Positions 42,212 through 50,772 of a DNA stretch of 64,000 nt are shown one piece after another. The translations under genes and the position numbers were made by a program. Positions within the stretch are counted from its first letter, which is position 1; every line of letters starts with the position of its first letter. Source of the stretch: Plantactinospora sp. KBS50 (GTDB lineage Bacteria; Actinomycetota; Actinomycetes; Mycobacteriales; Micromonosporaceae); NCBI RefSeq assembly GCF_002285795.1, contig NZ_CP022961.1, forward strand, positions 6,538,501 to 6,602,500. The letters run 5' to 3'. Below the pieces are notes generated by a model. The model saw only the letters and a list, made by a program, of their open reading frames with translations, made no database searches and was not told where the DNA came from.

Positions 42212-43896
42212 CGGATGCCGCCGCCCGTACCGTCCCCGCCGGGCCGCCGCCCGCGGCGACGCGTCGGGTGTCGCCGTGGCTCTTCGTCCGGCTCAAGCTG
42301 CGGGTGCTGGGCAACAACTTCCGCGGGCAGACGTCCCGGATCGTGCTGTTCGTCATCGGCATCCTGGTGGCGCTGTGGCTGGCCGGTACCGGCTTCCTGC
42401 TGTTCGCCGCCCCCGGCCTGGCCTCCCGGCCGGATGTCGCGCTGCTGGTCGGCGCGTTCGGCGGCGGGCTGCTGGTGCTCGGCTGGCTGCTGCTGCCGCT
42501 GGTGTTCTTCGGCGTCGACGAGACCCTGGATCCGGCCCGGTTCGCGCTGCTGCCGCTGCGCCGCCGCACGCTGATCACCGGGCTGCTCGCGGCGGCGCTG
42601 GTGGGCACGCCGGCGGTGGCCACCCTGCTCGCCGCCGCCGGCCTGGTGCTCGGCACCTGGAAGCTGGGTGGCCCGGCCGCCGGCCTGGTCGCGCTCGTCG
42701 GCGTGCTGGTCGGGGTGGTCCTGTGCGTGGCCATCAGCCGCGCCGTGACCAGCGCCTTCGCCACGATGCTGCGGTCCCGGCGGGTACGCGACCTGGCCGC
42801 GGTGCTGCTCGCGCTCTTCGCCGCGTTGCTCGGCCCGCTCCAGATCGCCGTGCTCGGGACGGTGCAGAGCACCGACTGGCGGCTCTACGAGGTGCCGGCC
42901 CGGATCGTCGGCTGGACCCCGCTGGGCGCGCCGTTCACGATGGGGCTGGACGTGGCCGACGGCCGGGCCTGGGCCGCGCCCGTCAAGCTGCTGATCGCGC
43001 TGGCGACGATCGGGCTGCTGCTCTGGTGGTGGTCCGGGTCGGTGGAGTCGGCCATGCTCGGCGCGGCGGGCGGCCCGGCCGGGTCGCGCCGCAGCGTTGC
43101 CGGCGGCTCGGCCGTGCGGCAACTGTTCCCGCGGCCGCTGCGCGGTCTGCGGCCCACCCGGTACGGCGCGCTGGTCGCCCGGGAGACCCGCTACTGGTGG
43201 CGCGACATGCGCCGACGGGCCGGCCTGATCACGTTCGCCGTGATCGGCATCTTCATCCCGGCCATGATGAACATCCGGGACCTCGGCGGCGGCGCCGGCG
43301 TCGGGGCGCCGTCCCGGGTCACCGTCGGGCTGTCCCTGCTGTTCGTCGGGCTGGTCGCCGCGGTGAGCCTGGCCAACGAGTTCGGTTACGACGGCAGCGC
43401 GTACGCGGCGAACGTGACGGCGGGCGTGCCCGGCCGGGTGGAACTGCTGGCCAGGGTGACCGCGTACTCGGTGTACATCGCACCGTTGATCGTGGCCATC
43501 TCGGTGGCGGTCGCGCTGCTGATCGGCCGGCCGGACTGGTTGGGCATGGTGACCGGCACGCTGTTCGCGGCGTACGGCGCGGGGCTCGCGGTCACCCAGT
43601 TCGTCGCGATCCTGGGCGCGTACGCGCTGCCGGAGACGAGCAACCCGTTCGCCATCAACACCGGTGCCGGGGTGGCGAAGAGTCTCCTCAGCCTGCTGGC
43701 GATGCTCGGCTCGGCCGTGGCCGGCCTGCCGATGGTGGTGGCGAACGCGCTGCTCGGCGACGTGTGGCTCTGGCTCGCCCTGCCCGTCGGCCTGGCGTAC
43801 GGCGTCGGCGCCGCCGTGCTCGGCACGTACCTCGCGGGCGACGTCCTCGACCGGCGGATGCCGGAACTGCTCCAGGCGGTGACGCCCCGCCGCTGA
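42202..43896 (+). CDS. ABC-2 type transporter permease
   Basis: A 564-residue membrane protein with at least ten hydrophobic helices and the central ARETRYWWRDMRRRAG turn found in this family of large permeases. It pairs with the preceding ATPase. GTG 42202 has GAGGAG five bases upstream. It exports an unknown substrate. A short direct repeat (43893-43935) straddles the stop. Confidence 0.86.
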   Translation: MAVADAAARTVPAGPPPAATRRVSPWLFVRLKLRVLGNNFRGQTSRIVLFVIGILVALWLAGTGFLLFAAPGLASRPDVALLVGAFGGGLLVLGWLLLPLVFFGVDETLDPARFALLPLRRRTLITGLLAAALVGTPAVATLLAAAGLVLGTWKLGGPAAGLVALVGVLVGVVLCVAISRAVTSAFATMLRSRRVRDLAAVLLALFAALLGPLQIAVLGTVQSTDWRLYEVPARIVGWTPLGAPFTMGLDVADGRAWAAPVKLLIALATIGLLLWWWSGSVESAMLGAAGGPAGSRRSVAGGSAVRQLFPRPLRGLRPTRYGALVARETRYWWRDMRRRAGLITFAVIGIFIPAMMNIRDLGGGAGVGAPSRVTVGLSLLFVGLVAAVSLANEFGYDGSAYAANVTAGVPGRVELLARVTAYSVYIAPLIVAISVAVALLIGRPDWLGMVTGTLFAAYGAGLAVTQFVAILGAYALPETSNPFAINTGAGVAKSLLSLLAMLGSAVAGLPMVVANALLGDVWLWLALPVGLAYGVGAAVLGTYLAGDVLDRRMPELLQAVTPRR

Positions 43897-43935
43897 CGGG
43901 TCTGTCCCACCCCGCCCTGACGGGTCTGTCCCACC
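43893..43935. repeat. Two direct copies of a 19-base unit
   Basis: CTGACGGGTCTGTCCCACC occurs at 43893-43911 and 43917-43935. The first copy contains the permease stop codon. Confidence 0.85.
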
Positions 43936-43957
43936 GGCGGCTGCCTCGCCCGGCACA

Positions 43958-44491
43958 ATGAGCCGGGTGACGCAGCCGCCGGGTGGCCACATCCACCACA
44001 CCGACCCGTTCGCCACGCCGCAGTCCGACCGGTCACCGGTACGCCGGCTCCGCGGCCGGCTGGCGGCGCCGGTGACCCTCTGGACGGCGCCCGGCCCGGC
44101 GGGGCTCACCGTCTCCTCGACGCTGGTGGCCGACGGCGAGCCGGCCCGGTTGCTGGGTCTGATCGACGAGGAGTCGGAGTTCTGGTCCGCGGTCACCGCC
44201 GCCGAACGGTTCGCGGTGACACCGCTCGGCCCGGCGCACCGCCGGCTCGCCGACCGGTTCGCCGGGCTGTTCCCGGCACCCGGCGGACCGTTCGCCGAGG
44301 GTGCGTGGACGGAGACCGACCACGGCCCGGTACCGGCCGACGGGGGCGGCTGGGTCGGCTGCCGGCTGGACGAGGCCCGCCCGTGCGGCTGGGCGCTGCT
44401 CGTCGAGGCGACGATCGAGACGGTCGAGCTGGCCGGGGACGTACCGCCGCTGCTGCACCACCGCGGCCGGTACCGCGAACTGGCTCCCTGA
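43958..44491 (+). CDS. Flavin reductase-like, FMN-binding protein
   Basis: A 177-residue split-barrel protein. VTLWTAPGPAGLTVSSTLVA and RFAVTPLGPAHRRLADRFAG match the flavin reductase-like FMN-binding family; no zinc or heme motif is seen. Such proteins reduce free FMN or serve oxygenases; here no oxygenase is adjacent. ATG 43958 is the first start after the direct repeat. It could be co-transcribed with the ABC genes. Confidence 0.75.
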   Translation: MSRVTQPPGGHIHHTDPFATPQSDRSPVRRLRGRLAAPVTLWTAPGPAGLTVSSTLVADGEPARLLGLIDEESEFWSAVTAAERFAVTPLGPAHRRLADRFAGLFPAPGGPFAEGAWTETDHGPVPADGGGWVGCRLDEARPCGWALLVEATIETVELAGDVPPLLHHRGRYRELAP

Positions 44492-44538
44492 CCGCGCCCG
44501 CCCGCCCGGCGGGTCGGAGATCGGCATCGGTGAACGGC

Positions 44539-44552
44539 GTGACAATGGTCAC
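44539..44552 (+). promoter_or_regulatory. CRP/GlxR-type site
   Basis: GTGACAATGGTCAC is a perfect GTGA-N6-TCAC dyad, the core of cAMP-receptor-protein sites. It lies 123 bases upstream of the DUF485/ActP operon. cAMP control of acetate uptake is known in other actinobacteria, so this is plausible. Confidence 0.6.
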
Positions 44553-44674
44553 TCGGCGCACCGGACGGCCCGTTCGGCGCAGCCGGGTGCAGCCACCCGC
44601 CGATCATCTTCCGCGGTACCGCGCAACTACCTACCGTGCGCGCAATCCCGCACCCCGGAAGGTGGTGATCCCGC

Positions 44675-45031
44675 ATGTCCACGGATACTCCCGCCGAGAC
44701 TCCGGCCGGTACGGCCGAGCCGGCGAACCGGTATCTGGAGGTGGCCCGCTCGGCCGAGTTCGACGGCCTCCGCCGTGCCCTCCGCCGCTTCGTGTTCCCG
44801 ATGACGGTGGCGTTCTTCTGCTGGTACGCGCTTTACGTGATCCTCTCGGCATACGCCCGGGACTTCATGGGCCAGGTCCTGTTCGGAGACATCAACGTGG
44901 CCCTGGTCTTCGGCCTGTTGCAGTTCGCGTCGACGTTCCTGATCGCCTGGCTGTACTCCCGCTACGCCGACCGCAGGCTCGACCCGGTGGCCGACCGGAT
45001 CCGGGCCGAACTCACCGGAGGTGACTCGTGA
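44675..45031 (+). CDS. DUF485 family membrane protein
   Basis: A 118-residue protein with two transmembrane helices and the DUF485 features RRALRRFVFPMTVAFF, VILSAYARDFMG and FLIAWLYSRYADRRLDPVAD. It is the YjcH-like partner of acetate permease. ATG 44675 starts a Thr/Pro-rich tail. Its stop overlaps the actP start (GTGA). It is under the CRP-like site. Confidence 0.9.
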   Translation: MSTDTPAETPAGTAEPANRYLEVARSAEFDGLRRALRRFVFPMTVAFFCWYALYVILSAYARDFMGQVLFGDINVALVFGLLQFASTFLIAWLYSRYADRRLDPVADRIRAELTGGDS

Positions 45032-46695
45032 CCAGGGTCCTGGCGGCCGAGGCGGCCGGCTCCGCCCGGGGGCTGACCATCACGCTGTTCCTGGTGCTGG
45101 TGGCGGTGACCCTGGTGATCACCGTGTGGGCGAGCCGGCAGACCCGGACGGCCACCGACTTCTACGCCGGCGGCCGGTCCTTCTCCGGCTTCCAGAACGG
45201 CATGGCGATCGGCGGCGACTACATGTCGGCCGCGTCGTTCCTGGGCATCGCCGGCATCATCGCGCTGAGCGGGTACGACGGCTTCCTGTACTCGATCGGC
45301 TTCCTGGTGGCCTGGCTGGTGGCCCTGCTGCTGGTGGCCGAGCTGCTGCGCAACTCCGGCCGGTACACCATGGCCGACGTGCTGGCGTTCCGGATGCGGC
45401 AGCGGCCGGTCCGGACGGCCGCCGCGGTCTCCACCATCACGGTCTCGATCTTCTACCTGCTGGCCCAGATGGTCGGCGCGGGCGCCCTGGTGGCGCTGCT
45501 GCTGGGGATCAAGCCGGGGACCACGTTCCTGGGCATGGACGCGGCGACCGCCAAGGTCGCCACGATCATCCTGGTCGGCGCCCTGATGATCATCTACGTC
45601 ACGGTGGGCGGCATGAAGGGCACCACCTACGTGCAGATCGTCAAGGCCATCCTGCTGATGGGCGGGACCCTGGTGATGGCGCTGCTGGTGGCGGTGCACT
45701 ACAAGTTCAACCTGTCGTCGCTGCTGGGCGACGCCGCCCGAGCATCCGGCAAGGGGAACGCGTTCCTGGAACCGGGGTTGCGGTACGGCGTGGAGACGGC
45801 CGACGCGACGAAGACGTTCTACAGCAAGATGGACCTGCTCTCGCTGGGCATGGCGCTGGTGCTGGGCACCGCCGGCCTGCCGCACATCCTGATCCGGTTC
45901 TACACGGTGCCCACGGCCCGGGCGGCCCGGCGCAGCGTGCTGTGGGCGATCGGCATCATCGGCTGCTTCTACCTGCTCACCCTCGCGCTCGGGTTCGGCG
46001 CGGCGGCGCTGGTGGGGCACGAGGCCATCACCGCGCAGGACAAGGCCGGCAACACCGCCGCGCCGCAGCTCGCGCAGGCGCTCGGCATCGAGTACCTGGG
46101 CGGCGGTACCGGCGGATCGGTCCTGCTGGCCGTGATCGCGGCGGTCGCCTTCGCCACGATCCTGGCCGTGGTCGCCGGGTTGACCCTGGCCTCCTCGTCC
46201 AGCCTGGCGCACGACTTCTACGCGAACGTCGTGAAGCGGGGCCAGGCCTCGGAGCGGCAGGAGGTGAACGTCGCCCGGATCTCCGCCCTGGTGATCGGCG
46301 CGGTCGCGATCGTCCTGTCGATCTTCGCGCAGAGCCTCAACGTGGCGTTCCTGGTCGCACTCGCCTTCGCGGTGGCGGCCTCGGGCAACCTGCCCGCGAT
46401 CCTCTACAGCCTGTTCTGGCGGCGGTTCAACACCTCCGGAGCGGTCTGGGCGATCTACGGTGGCCTGCTCGCGGCCGTGTTGCTGGTGTTCTTCTCCCCG
46501 GTCGTCTCGGGCTCGCCGACGGCGATGTTCCCGGACCACGACTGGCACTGGTTCCCGCTGTCCAACCCGGGCATCATCTCGATTCCGTTCGGCTTCCTCT
46601 GCGGCTGGTTGGGCACCCTGCTGTCCAAGGAGAGCGACGAGGCCAAGTACGCGGAACTGGAGGTCCGGTCGCTCACCGGGGCCGGAGCGCACTGA
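45028..46695 (+). CDS. actP: Cation/acetate symporter, ActP type
   Basis: A 555-residue SSS-family transporter with about 13 helices. GGDYMSAASFLGIAGIIALS is the signature; later LGTAGLPHILIRFYTVP and VAASGNLPAILYSLFWRRF match acetate permeases. It takes up acetate or other small monocarboxylates with Na+ or H+. GTG 45028 overlaps the DUF485 stop. It is closely related in layout to the pair at 39338-41388, so the window has two such systems. A strong terminator follows. Confidence 0.9.
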   Translation: MTRVLAAEAAGSARGLTITLFLVLVAVTLVITVWASRQTRTATDFYAGGRSFSGFQNGMAIGGDYMSAASFLGIAGIIALSGYDGFLYSIGFLVAWLVALLLVAELLRNSGRYTMADVLAFRMRQRPVRTAAAVSTITVSIFYLLAQMVGAGALVALLLGIKPGTTFLGMDAATAKVATIILVGALMIIYVTVGGMKGTTYVQIVKAILLMGGTLVMALLVAVHYKFNLSSLLGDAARASGKGNAFLEPGLRYGVETADATKTFYSKMDLLSLGMALVLGTAGLPHILIRFYTVPTARAARRSVLWAIGIIGCFYLLTLALGFGAAALVGHEAITAQDKAGNTAAPQLAQALGIEYLGGGTGGSVLLAVIAAVAFATILAVVAGLTLASSSSLAHDFYANVVKRGQASERQEVNVARISALVIGAVAIVLSIFAQSLNVAFLVALAFAVAASGNLPAILYSLFWRRFNTSGAVWAIYGGLLAAVLLVFFSPVVSGSPTAMFPDHDWHWFPLSNPGIISIPFGFLCGWLGTLLSKESDEAKYAELEVRSLTGAGAH

Positions 46696-46749
46696 TCCAT
46701 CGGCCCGTTCCGGGCCGCGCACCGGCACCGATCCGGTCGCGTCCCACCA

Positions 46750-46786
46750 CCCCTCCCGGCGCAGCCTCACCGCCGGGAGGGGGTTT
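46750..46786 (+). terminator. Hairpin terminator after actP
   Basis: A perfect 12-bp stem (CCCCTCCCGGCG with CGCCGGGAGGGG) and a 9-base loop, followed by GTTT, 55 bases after the actP stop. Confidence 0.88.
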
Positions 46787-46843
46787 CACATTCGGCGCCG
46801 GTGGCCCCTCCCGGGGGACGCTGTCCTGTGTAGGCTCGGCCGC

Positions 46844-47821
46844 ATGGTGGTTTCGCAGCGGTTCGGATCCGGGCACCGCGTCCTCGTCACCGGCGGCGCC
46901 GGCTTCGTCCCGTCGCACCTGGTCGACTCGCTGATCGGGCGGGGCTGCACGGTGGTGGCCGTCGACAACTTCGTGACCGGCTCCAAGGAGAACGTCGCCC
47001 ACCTGGCCGACAACCCGCGCTTCACGCTGGTCGATGCCGACGTCTCGGACGGCCTGCCGGCCCACCATCCGGCGCTGGCCGAACGCTTCGACGCGATCAT
47101 GCACATGGCCTCGCCGGCCAGCCCGACCGACTTCGCGCTGCTGCCCGTCGAGATCCTCCGGGTGGGTTCCCTCGGCACCCTGCACCTGCTCGACCGGGCG
47201 CTGGCCGACGGCGCGCGCTTCCTGCTCGCCTCCACCTCCGAGGCGTACGGCGACCCGCTGGTGCATCCGCAGCCGGAGAGCTACTGGGGCAACGTCAACC
47301 CCAACGGGGTACGCAGCGTCTACGACGAGGCCAAGCGCTTCTCCGAGGCCGCCACCATGGCCTACCACCGGTTCCACGGGCTCGACGTCGCGATTGTCCG
47401 GATCTTCAACACGTACGGTCCGCGGATGCGGCCGGACGACGGGCGGGCCATCCCGGCCTTCATCACGCAGGCGCTGCGCGGCGAGCCGATCACGGTGCAC
47501 GGCACCGGTACGCAGACCCGGTCGATCTGTTACGTGGACGATCTGGTGCGCGGCATCCTGCTGCTGCTCGACTCGACCGAGACCGGTCCGATCAACTGCG
47601 GCACCGAGCACGAGATGTCGATGCGCGAGCTGGCGGAGCTGATCGTGGAGATCGCCGGCGGCGGATCCGAGGTGACCTTTGTCACGAGGCCGGCCGATGA
47701 CCCGGAGAAGCGCCGGCCGGACCTCACCCTGGCGCGCGAACGGCTCGGCTACGAACCTCGGGTCGACCCCCGGACCGGCCTGGCGAGCACCGTCGCGTAC
47801 TTCCGGGAACACCTGGCCTGA
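46844..47821 (+). CDS. NAD-dependent epimerase/UDP-glucuronate decarboxylase-like
   Basis: A 325-residue extended SDR enzyme. The NAD site is VTGGAGFVPSHLVDSLIGRG, with Pro where the third Gly of GxxGxxG is usual. The catalytic residues are in SVYDEAKRFSEA (YxxxK), and RIFNTYGPRMRPDDGRAIP matches UDP-glucuronate decarboxylase/UDP-galactose epimerase proteins. It probably makes UDP-xylose or a related sugar donor for wall glycans. ATG 46844 directly precedes the fold. The LCP wall-ligase genes follow. Confidence 0.87.
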   Translation: MVVSQRFGSGHRVLVTGGAGFVPSHLVDSLIGRGCTVVAVDNFVTGSKENVAHLADNPRFTLVDADVSDGLPAHHPALAERFDAIMHMASPASPTDFALLPVEILRVGSLGTLHLLDRALADGARFLLASTSEAYGDPLVHPQPESYWGNVNPNGVRSVYDEAKRFSEAATMAYHRFHGLDVAIVRIFNTYGPRMRPDDGRAIPAFITQALRGEPITVHGTGTQTRSICYVDDLVRGILLLLDSTETGPINCGTEHEMSMRELAELIVEIAGGGSEVTFVTRPADDPEKRRPDLTLARERLGYEPRVDPRTGLASTVAYFREHLA

Positions 47822-47903
47822 GCCGGCCCGGGTCGCAACAAATCGCCCGTACTCCCCTGCGGCGTCCAGGGTTTTCTTGGCATGACTACGTACCCTGAGC
47901 CAC

Positions 47904-49174
47904 ATGTCAGCGAACCCGCCCGCCGGTCGTCCCGGCGACGCCCACCGGCCGGCCAGCGGCTCGGCCGGCCGTGCCAGCGTGCCCGCCGGCGGCGTCGCCG
48001 GCCGGGCACGCATCCCGCGCCCGGCCGACGGTGGCCGGGATGTTGACCACGATGCCGAGCGCCCCCGCCGGGGCTACGGCGGCACGCCCGGCGGGCCGGG
48101 TGGGCCGGACCGGCCGGGCGGACCCGGCGGTACGGGCCGTCCGCCGACCGGCGGACCCCGGCGGCTGCGCCCCCGGTGGGGCGGATCGCCCTGGTGGCCG
48201 GCGTCGTGCTGCTGGTGCTCGGCGTGCTGGCCGGCACCGGGGCGTGGCTCTACGCCCGCAACCTCAACGAGGACATCAAGCGCACCGACCCGTTCTCGGT
48301 GATCACCGCGGGGCGACCGGCCAAGACGGTGGACGGGGCCATCAACATCCTGCTGGTCGGCAGCGACTCCCGGGATCCGGACGCCCCGGTCGACGGTGCC
48401 GGCAAGTGGCGGGCCGACACCATCATCCTGATGCACGTCCCGGCCAGCCACGACAAGGCGTACCTGGTCTCCATCCCCCGCGACCTGTACGTCCCGATCC
48501 CCGGCGACGCCTCCGCCGGATGCGACACCGCGCAACGCGAGAAGATCAACGCCTCGTTCGCCTTCGGCGGCCTGCCGCTGGCCGTGCGGACCGTGGAGTG
48601 CTTCACCGACGTCCGTATCGATCACGTGATGGCGATCGACTTCGGCGGGTTCAAGGAGGTCACCGACGCGCTCGGCGGGGTGGATCTTGAGGTGGACCAG
48701 AGCATCACGTCGATCCACAAGCCGTACCGGAAGTTCACCAAGGGCACCATGCACATGGACGGCGCGACGGCGCTGGACTGGGTGCGGCAGCGCAAGCAGT
48801 TCGCCCAGGGCGACTTCACCCGGGTGCGCCACCAGCAGGAGTTCCTGCGCGCCCTGATGGACAAGGCGGCCAGCACGGGCACGCTGTCCAACCCGGCGAA
48901 GCTGAACGCCTTCCTCAGTTCGGTCACCAAGGCGGTCACCGTCGACCAGGAATTCTCGTTGGTTGACATGGCGGTGCAGTTCCGCAACCTGCGCGGCCAG
49001 AACCTGACCTTCATCACCAGCCCGCACCTCGGCAGCCAGATGATCGACGGTCAGTCGGTGGTCATCTCCGACCGCGAGCGGGCGCTGGCCATGTACCAGG
49101 CGATAGCCGCAGACAAGATGCAACAGTGGGTGAACGCGGACAAGCAGTCCGACACCAGCACGAACGGTGGCTGA
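47904..49174 (+). pseudogene. LytR-CpsA-Psr protein 1, frameshifted between tail and membrane helix
   Basis: ATG 47904 opens a frame with strong codon bias encoding a Pro/Gly-rich cytoplasmic tail ending RRLRPRWGG. The rest of the family pattern, starting VGRIALVAGVVLLVLGVLAG (membrane helix), is in another frame. Adding one base at the GGTGGGGCGG run near 48178-48182 joins them. After the helix the LCP domain has NILLVGSDSRDP, RADTIILMHVP, YLVSIPRDLYVPI and VRQRKQF-type elements. Without repair, translation from GTG 48176 could still make a tail-less 332-residue LCP. LCP enzymes attach glycopolymers to peptidoglycan. Likely a base-call error; the domain itself is intact. Confidence 0.8.
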
Positions 49175-49335
49175 AAATCATCCGAACGGCCGCTTTGCCG
49201 CAGCGTGGCGGCATCGGCCGGCCCGGTCGGCGCACCGGTGAGCCCGGCGGCCAGCCACAACCCCGGATCCGCCGCTCGCGGGAACGCGCAAGGATCCGTA
49301 CAGTGGGCTGGCCCCGCACGTGAACTGGAGCAGGC

Positions 49336-50544
49336 ATGCCGGTTGACACCCGTCGACGCCCCGCGATGGAGCCACCAGCCTCCCCCGGGTACGCATCATC
49401 GGCCGCGCCACCGCCGGCCGACCCACCGCGAACCGCAAAACGGAAGCGGCGCCGCGATCCCGCCTGGGCGCGCTCGCTTGTGGTCTTCGGCGCCGTGCTG
49501 ATGATGCTCAGCGGCGGGGCGATCGTCGGCAGCAAGGCGCTGATCAGCCGGGCGGCCGGCGCGATCGATCAGGAGAACCTGCTGGGCGGCGCCGGCAAGA
49601 GCGGCGCCGAGGGCGGCAAGGACCTCAAGGGGCCGATCGACCTGCTGCTGCTCGGGGTGGACATCCGGCAGGGCTGGGACAAGAACGACACCCGGCCGGA
49701 CACGATCATCATCCTGCACATCCCCGCGACCCACGACCGGGCGTACCTCATCTCCGTCCCGCGCGACACCGAGGTCCAGGTCCCGGCGTTCCCCAAGAAC
49801 GGGTTCAAGGGTCGGGTCGAGAAGATCAACGGCGCCTTCTTCGCCGGCGCGCAGAACGGCGGCGGCTGGGCCGGCGGCACGGAGCTGCTGGCGCGGACCA
49901 TCAAGAACGCCGTGGGGATCAGCTTCGACGGCGCCGCGATCATCGACTTCAACGGCTTCAAGGGCGTGATCGACGCGCTCGGCACCATCAACGTCTGCGT
50001 GGACCAGAAGGTGACCTCGCACCACATGATGGTGGTCGACGGCAAGCCGATGTACATCACCGACGCCAAGGCGTCCGGCAAGCGGTACACCCCGGTGACG
50101 TACCAGCCCGGCTGCCAGGACATGAAGGGCTGGCAGGCGCTGGACTTCTCCCGGCAGCGGTACGGCCTGAAGAACGGTGACTACGACCGGCAGCGGCACC
50201 AGCAGCAGGTGATCAAGGCCATCGCCAAGAAGGCGATGGACGGCGGCGTGATGACGAACCCGAGCAAGGTCAACCACCTGATCCAGGCGGCGGGCAAGGC
50301 GTTCACGCTGGACACCAACGGCGTGCCGATCGCCGACTTCATCTTCACGATGCGCGGCGTGACGGCCAACGACCTCACCCTGGTACGCACCAACGGCGGC
50401 AAGTTCAACTCGCGCCAGAGTTCCAGCGGGGAGTCCCGGGAAGCCCTCACCCAGGAGAGCATCGAGATGTTCCGCGCGGTCAAGAACGACAAGCTCGCCG
50501 AGTTCCTGGACGAGCATCCGGACATGCTGGCCCCCAAGTCGTGA
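49336..50544 (+). CDS. LytR-CpsA-Psr family protein 2
   Basis: A 402-residue protein: an Arg/Pro-rich cytoplasmic tail (1-45), one membrane helix (about 47-68) and an extracellular LCP domain with IDLLLLGVDIRQG, RPDTIIILHIPATHD, YLISVPRDTEVQVP and FSRQRYGLKNGDYDRQRHQQ, the Arg/Asp residues that bind lipid pyrophosphate. It transfers wall polymers from a lipid carrier to peptidoglycan. ATG 49336 precedes the tail. It sits between two paralogues; a strong terminator follows. Confidence 0.9.
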   Translation: MPVDTRRRPAMEPPASPGYASSAAPPPADPPRTAKRKRRRDPAWARSLVVFGAVLMMLSGGAIVGSKALISRAAGAIDQENLLGGAGKSGAEGGKDLKGPIDLLLLGVDIRQGWDKNDTRPDTIIILHIPATHDRAYLISVPRDTEVQVPAFPKNGFKGRVEKINGAFFAGAQNGGGWAGGTELLARTIKNAVGISFDGAAIIDFNGFKGVIDALGTINVCVDQKVTSHHMMVVDGKPMYITDAKASGKRYTPVTYQPGCQDMKGWQALDFSRQRYGLKNGDYDRQRHQQQVIKAIAKKAMDGGVMTNPSKVNHLIQAAGKAFTLDTNGVPIADFIFTMRGVTANDLTLVRTNGGKFNSRQSSSGESREALTQESIEMFRAVKNDKLAEFLDEHPDMLAPKS

Positions 50545-50571
50545 CACCGGTCGGCCCTCGGCCGACCCGCG

Positions 50572-50613
50572 CGCCCACCGGTGGACGTTGAACCGTCCGC
50601 CGGTGGGCGTTTT
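50572..50613 (+). terminator. Hairpin terminator after LCP protein 2
   Basis: A 16-bp stem with one G-T wobble (CGCCCACCGGTGGACG with its partner at 50594-50609), loop TTGAAC and a TTTT run: a textbook intrinsic terminator, 28 bases after the stop. Confidence 0.9.
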
Positions 50614-50772
50614 CCGTCTGGCCGGGAACCGACCGTCGGCGAATCCGGCACCGGCAGATACCGCAAAAGCCACTGATCGGTCGTAGCGGACCCTTAGGGT
50701 GGATCAGGAATTGGTTCGCCAGGCTCGGTCCGGGGAGGGGCTACGTTCAGAGCGAAGCGGGCCCGTGCCACG

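Noticed and set aside
35401-44682. Very long minus-strand open frames opposite the sugar-phosphate transferase, kinase, symporter and ABC genes (for example 35401-38298 and 42037-44682)
   Set aside because: Their composition is His/Gln/Arg/Asp-rich with no domain pattern, and the plus strand encodes recognised families throughout. They are GC-rich antisense shadows.
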